This document shows positions 27,976-36,374 of a stretch of DNA of 64,000 nt, one piece after another. Numbering within the stretch: the stretch's first letter is position 1; each line of letters opens with the position of its first letter. A model generated the notes under the pieces. The model did not search any database. It was not told the DNA's origin and worked only from the letters and a program-made list of their open reading frames with translations. The stretch comes from Nocardia vulneris. GTDB taxonomy: Bacteria > Actinomycetota > Actinomycetes > Mycobacteriales > Mycobacteriaceae. Where the stretch lies: positions 124,001 to 188,000 of the forward strand of contig NZ_BDCI01000004.1 of assembly GCF_001613425.1 (NCBI RefSeq), read 5' to 3'. The translations under genes and the position numbers were made by a program.

Positions 27976-29187
27976 TCACCACGTCACCGGGAGTTCGTGC
28001 ACCCCGTATACGACCATGTCGTGCTTGAACTCGATCTCGTCCAGCGCAACCGCGAGCTGCAGCGTCGGGATCCGCCGGTAGAGCGTGCGGTAGACGACCT
28101 GCAGTTCGACCCGCGCGAGCGCCTGGCCGAGACACTGGTGGATGCCGTAGCCGAACGCGAGGTGGTGGCGCGCCTCGCGGGTCACGTCGAGCCGGTCGGG
28201 GTCGGGGAACCGCGCCGGATCGCGGTTGGCCACGTTGTCCGCGGTGATCAGCCCGTCGCCCTGGCGGATCCGCTGCCCACCGACCTCCAGATCCTCCAGT
28301 GCCACGCGCCGCCGTCCGCTGTGCGAGATGGTGAGGTAGCGCAGCAGCTCCTCGACCGCATTCGCCACCGTTGCGTCGTCACCGTCGCGGACGGCGGCGA
28401 GCTGATCCGGATGTTCCAGCAGCGCGGCGGTGCCCAGGGCGATCATGTTGGCCGTCGTCTCGTGCCCGGCGACCAGCAGCAGCAGCCCCATCGACGCCGC
28501 CTCCGCGACCGTCACCGCGCCGGCGGCGACGTGTTCTGTCGCAAGCCGACTCAGCAGGTCGTCGCCAGGGTCGGCGGCCTTGTCCCGTACCAGTCCGCCG
28601 AGGTAGTCGAGCAGTGTTTGCATCGCGGCGAGTGATTCGGCCGCGGGCACATAGCTCGCGGTCAGCACCTTGCTCACCCGCTGGAAGAAGGCCCGGTCGG
28701 CGTACGGCACGCCGAGCAGTTCACAGATCACCAACGAGGGCACCGGAAGTGCGAACGCCTCCAACAGGTCGGCCGGTTTCGGGCCCGCGAGCAGATCGTC
28801 GATCAGGTCATCGACGATCTGCTGGATCCGCGGTCGCAACCGTTCTATCTTCCGCACGGTGAAGTCGGCGGTGAGCAGGCTGCGCTGCGCGGCATGTTCC
28901 GGGTTGTCCATGGTGATGAACAATCTCGCCCGGTCGGGACTGGCCTTGATCCCCGGCGACTGCGCCGGATACCCGTCCCGGGTCGAATCGGCGCTGACGC
29001 GCGGATCGGCCAGCAGCGCGCGCACGTCCGCGTACCGGGTGAACAGCCATGGCTCGCCGTCGTCCCAGATCCGCACCTTGGACACCGGATCCTCCCGCTG
29101 CCTGCGGCCGAGCTCGGGTGGCGGGTCGAACGGGCAGCGCCCTCGGGCCATCGGATACTGGCGTGCTCCGGACCGAACCTCCGACAT
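27976..29187 (-). CDS. Cytochrome P450 (terpene cluster, last gene)
   Basis: 403-aa soluble class I P450. The I-helix oxygen-binding motif is AGHETT (240-245), the K-helix ExxR lies in EELLR, and the heme ligand is C352 in FGYGIHQCLG. The sequence resembles CYP105/CYP107-type oxygenases. AGGAGGA precedes the ATG at 29187. It is the final gene of the terpene operon, 90 bp after the synthase, and probably adds a late hydroxyl or epoxide. No ferredoxin gene is adjacent. Confidence 0.93.
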   Translation of the reverse strand: MSEVRSGARQYPMARGRCPFDPPPELGRRQREDPVSKVRIWDDGEPWLFTRYADVRALLADPRVSADSTRDGYPAQSPGIKASPDRARLFITMDNPEHAAQRSLLTADFTVRKIERLRPRIQQIVDDLIDDLLAGPKPADLLEAFALPVPSLVICELLGVPYADRAFFQRVSKVLTASYVPAAESLAAMQTLLDYLGGLVRDKAADPGDDLLSRLATEHVAAGAVTVAEAASMGLLLLVAGHETTANMIALGTAALLEHPDQLAAVRDGDDATVANAVEELLRYLTISHSGRRRVALEDLEVGGQRIRQGDGLITADNVANRDPARFPDPDRLDVTREARHHLAFGYGIHQCLGQALARVELQVVYRTLYRRIPTLQLAVALDEIEFKHDMVVYGVHELPVTW

Positions 29188-29276
29188 CGCAGTCCTCCTA
29201 CAGAAATTCACAGAACAATTGTTTCCGCATCGCCGTACTCGGCATTCCCAATACCCGGCACGACGTGTTCGTACAT

Positions 29277-30239
29277 TTATTCGGCGTATCGGGCGCTTTC
29301 GAGGTGAATGTCGTACGTAGCCTTCACCACGGTCTGAACTCCGGTGAGGAACCGCAGGGCTCGATCGATCTGGTCGAGGTCGGCGTCGAGCTTGCGCAAT
29401 GCTGCCGGCAGGGTCTCGGCGGCTTCGACAAGAGCGAGGATATTCTGGTTTGCGATCTCGATCGCGCGTGCCGTCGCGTCTTCGTGGGTTAATCCTGTCG
29501 ATCGTTCCAGGACGGCTACCGCATTCTCCGTGTCGCCGCAGCGGAGTTCCTTGTCGTAGGAAAAGACGTCGTTGATCATGATGATGATGTCCAATGCTGC
29601 CCGGCGCAGGCGAAGCATCGCCGGACTGGTGTGCACTACCGGCGATAGTTCGCAGTCGTCGGTCAGTTCGATGAAATCCAGCAGCGGGTCGGACACTATA
29701 TCGAGTCGTCGATGGGCGAGGTAGTCCTCGATGCTGGTCGATCCGCCCGCCGCGCGAGCGGCGGCGTGATGGGCGAAACCGGTGAGACCCGCGGCGAAGT
29801 GTTCGCTGAATCGATGGAACCAGATCGCCGACGCGCTGTCCCGGAATCGGCGCATCATGTCGGCGAGCGCCCGAGCCAACGGCACCTCGGACGTTTCTCG
29901 GAAATCCGCTGGTGCGCAGATGATCTCGATCATGCCTTCGACGGAGGCTGCCACCGTCGAAGGCAATGCGCCCAGACTGCCGTTGAATTCGTCGTCGTAG
30001 AGAAAACCCCAGCAATTCCAATCGGTGACCAGGGCCAGATCGTCTACACCGGCGTGTGGATAGAGACGCCCGATAATGAGCGGAAGGTCGGCACCGATGT
30101 CCGCGGTCGCCGCGGGGGCGATCCCCATGGTGTCGATCCAGTCCCGATGCGGCTTACGGACCAGCTCTGTTCGCGGGTTGCGGGCGCTGGGGAAGGGGAT
30201 GCGCAAACCGTCGACTGCTTGTCCTGCGTCCACCGACAT
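29277..30239 (-). CDS. Class I terpene synthase
   Basis: 320-aa terpene cyclase. The first metal motif is DDEFN at D82-N86. The second is the NSE triad N223-D224-V-F-S227-Y-D-K230-E231. An Arg-Tyr pair (R317-Y318) closes the C-terminus, as in bacterial cyclases. It ionises a prenyl diphosphate, most likely farnesyl diphosphate given its size, although a C20 substrate cannot be excluded. GGAGAA precedes the ATG. It sits between two P450 genes, which probably oxidise its hydrocarbon product. Confidence 0.92.
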   Translation of the reverse strand: MSVDAGQAVDGLRIPFPSARNPRTELVRKPHRDWIDTMGIAPAATADIGADLPLIIGRLYPHAGVDDLALVTDWNCWGFLYDDEFNGSLGALPSTVAASVEGMIEIICAPADFRETSEVPLARALADMMRRFRDSASAIWFHRFSEHFAAGLTGFAHHAAARAAGGSTSIEDYLAHRRLDIVSDPLLDFIELTDDCELSPVVHTSPAMLRLRRAALDIIIMINDVFSYDKELRCGDTENAVAVLERSTGLTHEDATARAIEIANQNILALVEAAETLPAALRKLDADLDQIDRALRFLTGVQTVVKATYDIHLESARYAE

Positions 30240-30274
30240 TGTGGTTCTCCAATCTATTCGGGCAGCTCGGATGG

Positions 30275-31657
30275 TTACCGGGAGCGGCGCGCAGTAACCC
30301 GGAGGCGGAGGTGGCGGGGGGTCAAGGTCGCCTTGACAGCAGGCTCGAGAGCTCGATCCGAAAGCGGCGTCAGGCGCCACTGGCCGACAATAGTGATCAA
30401 TGCCATCGTCGCCTGGGTGATGGCAACGCGATCGCCGATACACTTGCGGGCTCCGGCAGCGAAGGGAATGAAGGCCGTTCGATCAGGCTTGGTGTGCCGC
30501 CAGCGCTGCGGGTCGAAACGATCGGGATCGTCGTACAAATCCGGTCTACGGTGAATGACATAGGGACTGTAGGCCAGCGTGGTCCCGGCCGGAAGCTGGA
30601 AGCCGCCCAGCGAAGTCTCCTTCGTAACTGTGCGGGTGAGCAGCCAGGCCGGTGGATAAAGCCGGAGAGTTTCGTTGATGACATGACTTGCCATTTCCAT
30701 GTCGGTCAGCCGCTCGAAAGTCATCGGTGCACCGGCCAGGACGTCTTGGATTTCCTGATGCAGCCGGTCCTGAATTTCGGGGTGGCGGGCAAGCAGGTGC
30801 AGAGCCCAGGCCACTGTGCTCGCGGTCGTCTCCGTCCCGGCACCGAAGAAGGTGGTGATCTGGTCGACCAATTCGACATCGGTCAGCCGATCGCTGCTGT
30901 CCGGGTGTTCCGTGGAATCGACGGCCTCCTGCAGGAAAGCCAGTAGGTCGCTGTGGCCGGCGTCGTCCGCACGACGTCTGCCGACGGCGTCGGCTACCGC
31001 ACTCCGCAATCGCTTGTTCGCCTGGTCGAAGCGCCGGTTTCCGAGCAGCGCGAAGTGGTTGAGGAACCGGGGTGTGATCATTCGCCGGAACGCCCCCTCG
31101 ACCACCGTGACCAAGTCGGCGATGAGCTGTTCCGGCTCCGGCAGGGTGTTGGCGAACATTGTCAGCACGGCCGTGCCTGCTGTCATTGCCATCAATTCTC
31201 GGTCGACATCGACGACTTGGTCGTCCTGCCAGGAACTCGCCATTTCTTTCGCCGCGGACGCGAACACCGCGCCGAATTCGGGGAGCCGGGTCGGATGAAA
31301 CGCCGACTGGCACAGACGACGCTGACGTCGATGCCTGCTGTGCGGGCAGGTGATCAGACCGTCGCCGATCACCTCCGCAGCTTTGTCCATGACCGGTCCG
31401 CCCTTGTCGTAGGTGCTGTCCTCCAACAGAACCTGCCGGGTGAGCAGCGGATCGCACACCATCACCATCGGCAGGGACCCGATTCGTATCGTCGTCACAT
31501 CGCCGTGTGCGGGAAGTGCCGAAATGAACGCCAACGGGTCCCGCAGCAGCGCCAACGAATGCCCGACCATCGGCAGCGCTCCTGGCACAGTCGGAATCGC
31601 CTGATTTTCCGAAACGCCGTTCGGCAGTTCCCGGTGCCGGCTGAATACTGCTCGCAT
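30275..31657 (-). CDS. Cytochrome P450 (terpene oxygenase type)
   Basis: 460-aa P450 of the CYP170/CYP183-like style seen beside bacterial terpene synthases (albaflavenone and pentalenolactone pathways). Features are the start PTVPGALPMVGHSLALLRDP, AGTETT in the I-helix (273-278), ETLR in the K-helix, and C406 in FAAGARKCIGDR. It probably oxidises the terpene hydrocarbon first. It is separated from the synthase gene by 35 bp and from the prenyl synthase by 22 bp. Confidence 0.92.
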   Translation of the reverse strand: MRAVFSRHRELPNGVSENQAIPTVPGALPMVGHSLALLRDPLAFISALPAHGDVTTIRIGSLPMVMVCDPLLTRQVLLEDSTYDKGGPVMDKAAEVIGDGLITCPHSRHRRQRRLCQSAFHPTRLPEFGAVFASAAKEMASSWQDDQVVDVDRELMAMTAGTAVLTMFANTLPEPEQLIADLVTVVEGAFRRMITPRFLNHFALLGNRRFDQANKRLRSAVADAVGRRRADDAGHSDLLAFLQEAVDSTEHPDSSDRLTDVELVDQITTFFGAGTETTASTVAWALHLLARHPEIQDRLHQEIQDVLAGAPMTFERLTDMEMASHVINETLRLYPPAWLLTRTVTKETSLGGFQLPAGTTLAYSPYVIHRRPDLYDDPDRFDPQRWRHTKPDRTAFIPFAAGARKCIGDRVAITQATMALITIVGQWRLTPLSDRALEPAVKATLTPRHLRLRVTARRSR

Positions 31658-31679
31658 CGTGACTCGGACTCCTATTGAA

Positions 31680-32747
31680 TTATCGGTTGCGGTCGATAGC
31701 CGACGAACCGAGAATGCTCAGCTCGGACACATCGATAAAACTGGGCAGTGCTGCCATGGCCGCGAGTCGATGCTGCTCGGCCAGTTGCCGTGCCGCAGTC
31801 ATTCCGCCCGCTTTCTCGACCAACTCGGCAACACGAGCCAAGTCGGCCTTGCTCAGCACTCGGTCATCGAAATACAGACCTGCCAGCTCGGCTGCCGCGG
31901 GATGGTCCGATTCGAGCGCCGCTACAATCGGAAGAGTTCGTTTTCGCCGAGCGAGATCGTTGCCGGATGTTTTCCCGGTAATGGCCGCATCGCCCCAGAT
32001 GCCCAGTAGGTCGTCGACGATTTGGAATGCGACGCCCGTCTCCCGGCCATAGGTTTCCAACGCCGCCACGGTGGCGTCGTCGGCCCCGGCGTACAACCCG
32101 CCCAGCGCACACGCGGCCCCGAGCAACGCGCCGGTCTTGCCGGACGCCATCAGCAGGTAGTCGGCGACATCCACCGCGCCGCCCTGCTCGCAGGCGCAGT
32201 CGAAATGTTGACCCGCGCACAGGTCCAGGGCCGTCGAGGCCAGCAGCGCAACCGCTCGGACCACCACATGGTCCGGACTGCCGATGAGGACGCGAGTCGA
32301 CAAAGCATGCAACGCATCACCCAGCAGCACGGCGTCACTGATACCCCATACGCGCCACACCGTCGCCCGGCCACGACGCAGATGGTCGCCATCCATCACA
32401 TCGTCGTGAATCAGCGTGAAATTGTGCAGTAGCTCCACCGCTGCCGCTGCCGGCGCCGCCACCGCGGCATCAGCCCCCCACGCTCGCGCCGACGCGAAAG
32501 TCACCGCGGCGCGCAGCCCCTTCCCCAGTGTCGAGCCCGTAGGGCGACCCTCGACATCCCACCACCCGAAGTGATACCCGGCCATTCGTCGCAGCGGATC
32601 CGCGAGTCCGTCTACTGCCGCACGCAACAGCGGCTCGACCTGTTCGCGTGCGGCGTCGAGGAGCGCGCCGGCATCCAGTTCCGGTGTGTCAGTCCGAGAG
32701 CCCTGCCCGCCCACGTGAAAGCGCATATCCGACGACACCGCGGTCAT
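31680..32747 (-). CDS. Polyprenyl (farnesyl/geranylgeranyl) diphosphate synthase
   Basis: 355-aa trans-prenyl chain synthase. The first Asp-rich motif is D115-D116-V-M-D119 in LIHDDVMDGD. The second reads DDLLG (D245-D246), with the third Asp replaced by Gly as in many actinobacterial IdsA-type enzymes. F110, five residues before the first motif, fits a C15-C20 product. As first gene of the operon it supplies substrate to the terpene synthase. The ATG at 32747 is likely; MRFHVG downstream is an alternative start. Confidence 0.93.
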   Translation of the reverse strand: MTAVSSDMRFHVGGQGSRTDTPELDAGALLDAAREQVEPLLRAAVDGLADPLRRMAGYHFGWWDVEGRPTGSTLGKGLRAAVTFASARAWGADAAVAAPAAAAVELLHNFTLIHDDVMDGDHLRRGRATVWRVWGISDAVLLGDALHALSTRVLIGSPDHVVVRAVALLASTALDLCAGQHFDCACEQGGAVDVADYLLMASGKTGALLGAACALGGLYAGADDATVAALETYGRETGVAFQIVDDLLGIWGDAAITGKTSGNDLARRKRTLPIVAALESDHPAAAELAGLYFDDRVLSKADLARVAELVEKAGGMTAARQLAEQHRLAAMAALPSFIDVSELSILGSSAIDRNR

Positions 32748-33046
32748 ATAGATTTCCTATCGCGACTCAGCCTAGGTCAAATGAATTGACTGAAGATAAA
32801 GCCAATCGTCATCGTCACGATGGCCGTTGTCAAGGTGAATGAGACCAACGCAACCGAGCCCCCCAACGCGATTGAGACACTCCGGACATGGCCCATGTCG
32901 GAGCTTCTCGGGATGGCCTCGCTGCTACCCGGAGACCGCGTCGGCCAGTAGCTTGCGGCAGCGGCGGGAGCTTCGACGTGGAAGTGGTGGCTACCGGGTC
33001 GGCGGTACCGGCCGACGCGACGACAACCGTCGTCTGCCCCTACGGC
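32748..33046. other. Intergenic region upstream of the terpene operon
   Basis: 299 bp with no gene. The part adjoining the prenyl synthase (32750-32850) is AT-richer and probably carries the operon promoter. No clear operator was found. Confidence 0.4.
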
Positions 33047-33745
33047 TCACCCGTGCAAGGTGCGGCTGGGCGGCCGGCCGAAGCGTTTCTGGTAGCTGGC
33101 CGCGAAGCGACCCGGATGCGTGAAACCCCAGCGGGCGGCGATCTCGGCGATGGTCGGATTGTCGCCTGCGACCGCCGCGGCTCGCAGGTCCGCGTGGGCG
33201 TGGTCGAGCCGGACCTGCTGAAGGTAGCCGAGCGGGCTGGTGTGGCAGTGGCTATGGAACGCGTATTGCAGCGCGCGTTCACTCACGCCGGTGGTTTCGG
33301 CGAGTTCGGCCAGTGTGATCCGCCGGTCGACGTTGGCATGAACGTAGTCGATGGCACGCTGCAGGGTCGACGCCTGCGCACCGTCATCTGCGCTGGACCT
33401 GCTTGTCGGACAATCTTTTTCAGCGGCCTCTGCGGCCAGCCGGTCCAAGCGGGCGGCCGCACGGTGGGCCGCGACTGCTCGTTCGTGCGCGGTGGCGTTG
33501 CCGCGACCTCGGCTCAGTGCGTCCTCGTGGGCCGAGGCTGCTCGGTCGTGGGAACACGCGGCTCGCTCGTAAGCCGCGATGGCGCGGCGGCGGGCCGCTT
33601 CGGCCCGCGCTCGCGACTGCTCGGCACGTTCTACCGCGAGTGCGACGTCGGCTTTCGTGAGCCGACGCCCGGCAGCCAGGTCGATGCGCAACCGGGCCAG
33701 TTCTTTCGCGCGGGCCCCGGCTTGCTCAGCGATCGAGGCGGTCAC
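33047..33745 (-). CDS. AraC-family regulator with coiled-coil N-terminus
   Basis: 232-aa protein. The N-terminal 120 residues are an Ala/Arg/Glu-rich heptad-like coiled coil (VERAEQSRARAEAARRRA) with no sensor domain. The C-terminal AraC DNA-binding domain (about 130-232) includes VSERALQYAFHSHCHTSPLGY and IAARWGFTHPGRFAASYQKRF. The GTG start at 33745 overlaps the stop of the upstream AraC gene, so both are made together. It may act by oligomerising with that partner. Confidence 0.8.
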   Translation of the reverse strand: MTASIAEQAGARAKELARLRIDLAAGRRLTKADVALAVERAEQSRARAEAARRRAIAAYERAACSHDRAASAHEDALSRGRGNATAHERAVAAHRAAARLDRLAAEAAEKDCPTSRSSADDGAQASTLQRAIDYVHANVDRRITLAELAETTGVSERALQYAFHSHCHTSPLGYLQQVRLDHAHADLRAAAVAGDNPTIAEIAARWGFTHPGRFAASYQKRFGRPPSRTLHG

Positions 33746-34368
33746 GACTCGGACCCCGGTGCAGTCGCGGGCGAGCGCGGCGCGTTGAGCGTGGTGTGCG
33801 GGGATTGGCCGTAAAGGTGCCGGTAGGCCGCGGCGAAACGCCCCGGGTGGCTGAAGCCCCACTCGATGGCGATCCCGGTGACCGTGCAACCGTCGCCGGC
33901 GCAGCATTGGTCGAGTTCGTGGTGCGCGGCGTGCATGCGCAGCTCCCGCAGGTAGGCCATCGGGGTGGTATGCAGGTGGTGCCGAAACGCCAGCTGGATG
34001 GTGCGCACCGAGACGAAACCCGCGGCCGCGATATCGGCGATGGCGAGTTCGTCGCGCAGATGCTTCTGCATGAACGACACCGCACGCCGCACCGGCTCCC
34101 CCGCGGCACGCGGGGCCGGCTCGACCTGCACTATTTCGGCGGGCACGACGGCGTTCGCGCAGGCGGCCAGATAGGCCGCCGCGTCCTCGGCCAACCCCAA
34201 CTCGCTGATCTCGGCCTCGACGGTGTGCTGATGCGCGATCACCGACCGCACCAACTCCACCGCGCGCATATCGGGCGCGGGCCCGTCATACCCGCGGGAG
34301 CAGACCACGCGCAGGAAGTCCTCGATCGCGGCCACGTCGCGGCCGCTGAACCGCGTCCTCGCTGTCAC
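33742..34368 (-). CDS. AraC-family transcriptional regulator
   Basis: 208-aa regulator. A short N-terminal region of unknown fold (about residues 1-105) precedes two helix-turn-helix motifs, ADIAAAGFVSVRTIQLAF and IAIEWGFSHPGRFAAAYRHL. The GTG at 34368 has GGGAGGT at good spacing and was preferred over the upstream ATG at 34479. It is divergent from the deiminase gene and lies between the two biosynthetic regions; either could be its target. Confidence 0.82.
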   Translation of the reverse strand: MTARTRFSGRDVAAIEDFLRVVCSRGYDGPAPDMRAVELVRSVIAHQHTVEAEISELGLAEDAAAYLAACANAVVPAEIVQVEPAPRAAGEPVRRAVSFMQKHLRDELAIADIAAAGFVSVRTIQLAFRHHLHTTPMAYLRELRMHAAHHELDQCCAGDGCTVTGIAIEWGFSHPGRFAAAYRHLYGQSPHTTLNAPRSPATAPGSES

Positions 34369-34753
34369 CAGCGCACCTCCCACAACCCGACCAGCACGAT
34401 CACGTGCCGAAGACGATTCCTTTCCGATCAGCCTGTTCTCGGCATACCCGCGTCGACAACCGGCGACACGCGACAACACCTACAGATTTCGTTAGTTGTC
34501 CTGACGGGAATCAGAGTTCGTTTTCTGGACAGACGCCGACTGCGCGAATGGGCGCTCCCCGACGACTGACCCGCCTTCGGCACACAGGCCACTTCGACGC
34601 GTCGGCCATGCCGTTGCCGCACGGCGCGGCAAGAAACGAGCAGCAGATTCGTCAGGCGGCGACGAGCGGCGATCGGCATCGATCGAGTTGCGAAGAAGCG
34701 CTGCCGGGGCGGCTGCTCGGTACGATCGGGGTGGGGAGTTAGGGGGTGCACCG
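34369..34753. other. Divergent regulatory region, araC pair / deiminase
   Basis: 385 bp without a gene. GACAAC occurs at 34455-34460 and 34472-34477 (17 bp apart), and its complement GTTGTC at 34495-34500. These could be AraC-type half-sites. The assignment is tentative. Confidence 0.4.
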
Positions 34754-35965
34754 ATGGCACGTCTTCGATTCGATTATTCGGCCAATCCGTGGTGGAAGTG
34801 GCGCTATACCTGGTGGCTCGCACCGGAACTGGCCGCGTTCTATCCCGCGATGACCGAGCTGCGGCCACCGGCGACGGCTGCGGCGATGGCCCGGTGGCTG
34901 TCTCGGTGGCGGCTGCTGCCGCCCGGTGTCGACGTCGATGCGGCGGCTGCCGAGATCACTCGGTCCGCGGTCTCGATTATCGACATACCTTCCGCCGCAC
35001 CATCTTCGGAGCACGGTGCGCCGTTGCGGTTGCCTGCCGAATGGGAGCCGGTGGACCGGGTGCTGGTGGCGTGGCCCTATCTGTTTCCAGGGTTGTGGCC
35101 GTTTCATCGGAGTCTGGTCCGCGCGATCGCGGCGACCACCCCCGTGACGGTGATCGTGCCTACCCCGCTGTTCGCCGCTGCCGTCGCACTGCATCTGCCC
35201 GGGCAGACCGTCGACTACGCGGTCGCACGGCTCGACGACATCTGGATCCGCGACTACGGCCCGCTCGTCGGCGTGGACGACGCCGGTCGACGGGTCGCGG
35301 TGGACACCCGCTATCGACCACCGCCCGCCATATTCACCGGACACGACGACAGTTTCCCGGGTCGCTGGGCAGGCGCGAACCAGCTGGGCTGGCGCCACCT
35401 GCCCCTGCGGCTCGACGGCGGCAATCTCTGGTCCGACGGTCAGGGCACGCTACTCACCACGTCACTGTTGTTCCACCGCAACCGCTTCCGAGGTCGTGCC
35501 CGCGTCCGCGAACTGCTGAGCGAGACCTTCGACGTGCACAACATCATCGAATTGCCACCCCTGACAGGCGAATTCACCGGCCACGTCGATCTGGTCGTCA
35601 AGCCCGCCGATGGCGAAACGATACTCGCCACCGAGCCCGGCCGCGGCGTCAATCATGCTCGCCGCCAACGGATCATCGAAATACTCCAACAGGCCGGTTA
35701 CCGCGTCGTCAAACTGCCTTATCTACCGGCGTATCTCAATTGGCAGGTGCCGGTGTGGCGCTCCTACACCAACGCTCTCACCAGCAACGGCACGGTTTTC
35801 CTGCCCTTGTTCGACGTACCGGAGGCAGATCGAGCCGCTGTCCGCGCCTACCAGCAGGCCATGCCCGATCATGACATCGTCGGCGTGCCCGCCCGCGTCC
35901 CCGCCGGCTCCGGCGGCACCATCCACTGCCTCACCATGCAGATACCCGCACCGAGTGCGCGCTGA
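34754..35965 (+). CDS. Agmatine deiminase / PPAD-family guanidino hydrolase
   Basis: 403-aa amidinotransferase-fold enzyme. All catalytic elements are present: DDIWIRD (D161-D167), GGN in RLDGGNLWSD, H277 and D279 in GHVD, and nucleophile C392 in GGTIHCLTM. Family members hydrolyse guanidino groups, for example agmatine to N-carbamoylputrescine. The Trp-rich N-terminal extension of about 90 residues is unusual and may set the substrate. It precedes the leuA-type operon on the same strand by about 310-410 bp, so it could belong to that pathway, but this is not shown. Confidence 0.88.
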   Translation: MARLRFDYSANPWWKWRYTWWLAPELAAFYPAMTELRPPATAAAMARWLSRWRLLPPGVDVDAAAAEITRSAVSIIDIPSAAPSSEHGAPLRLPAEWEPVDRVLVAWPYLFPGLWPFHRSLVRAIAATTPVTVIVPTPLFAAAVALHLPGQTVDYAVARLDDIWIRDYGPLVGVDDAGRRVAVDTRYRPPPAIFTGHDDSFPGRWAGANQLGWRHLPLRLDGGNLWSDGQGTLLTTSLLFHRNRFRGRARVRELLSETFDVHNIIELPPLTGEFTGHVDLVVKPADGETILATEPGRGVNHARRQRIIEILQQAGYRVVKLPYLPAYLNWQVPVWRSYTNALTSNGTVFLPLFDVPEADRAAVRAYQQAMPDHDIVGVPARVPAGSGGTIHCLTMQIPAPSAR

Positions 35966-36374
35966 GCAGCGATACAGCCGGGCCGGCGACCACTCCTCTT
36001 CAGGGTCGGCTTCGACCGAATACGTCTTCCAACGATAGTTGGCCGACATCATCGAGGATGTTTTGGAGCACCGTCACCAGCGCGGCGCGGGCATAGCCGC
36101 GCACTGCACCACGCGCGACAAACGGCGCGTGCTCGTGCCCACTTCGTAGGGCAAGCGGCTCCCGTTCCGATTGGCCGGCAAGGCACCCTGCCGCCCTACG
36201 CTCAATGCAGTACCCACCTCTACAGCTCCGAATCACTCGGAATCGAAACACCCACAGTCCGTTTCGTAGGGGGTTGCCTTGACTGTCGCGTCCCAGATCA
36301 GCCGATCGATACCGAATTCTGCCGCGCGGGCCCGGCGCACCAAGGCCGTTCGCGGCGAGCAACGACCGAGCCCG
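35966..36374. other. Intergenic region before the leuA-type gene
   Basis: No gene is supported. AGGGGG near 36268-36274 lies ahead of an in-frame TTG at 36279, an alternative start of the next gene that would add 32 residues. Confidence 0.4.
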
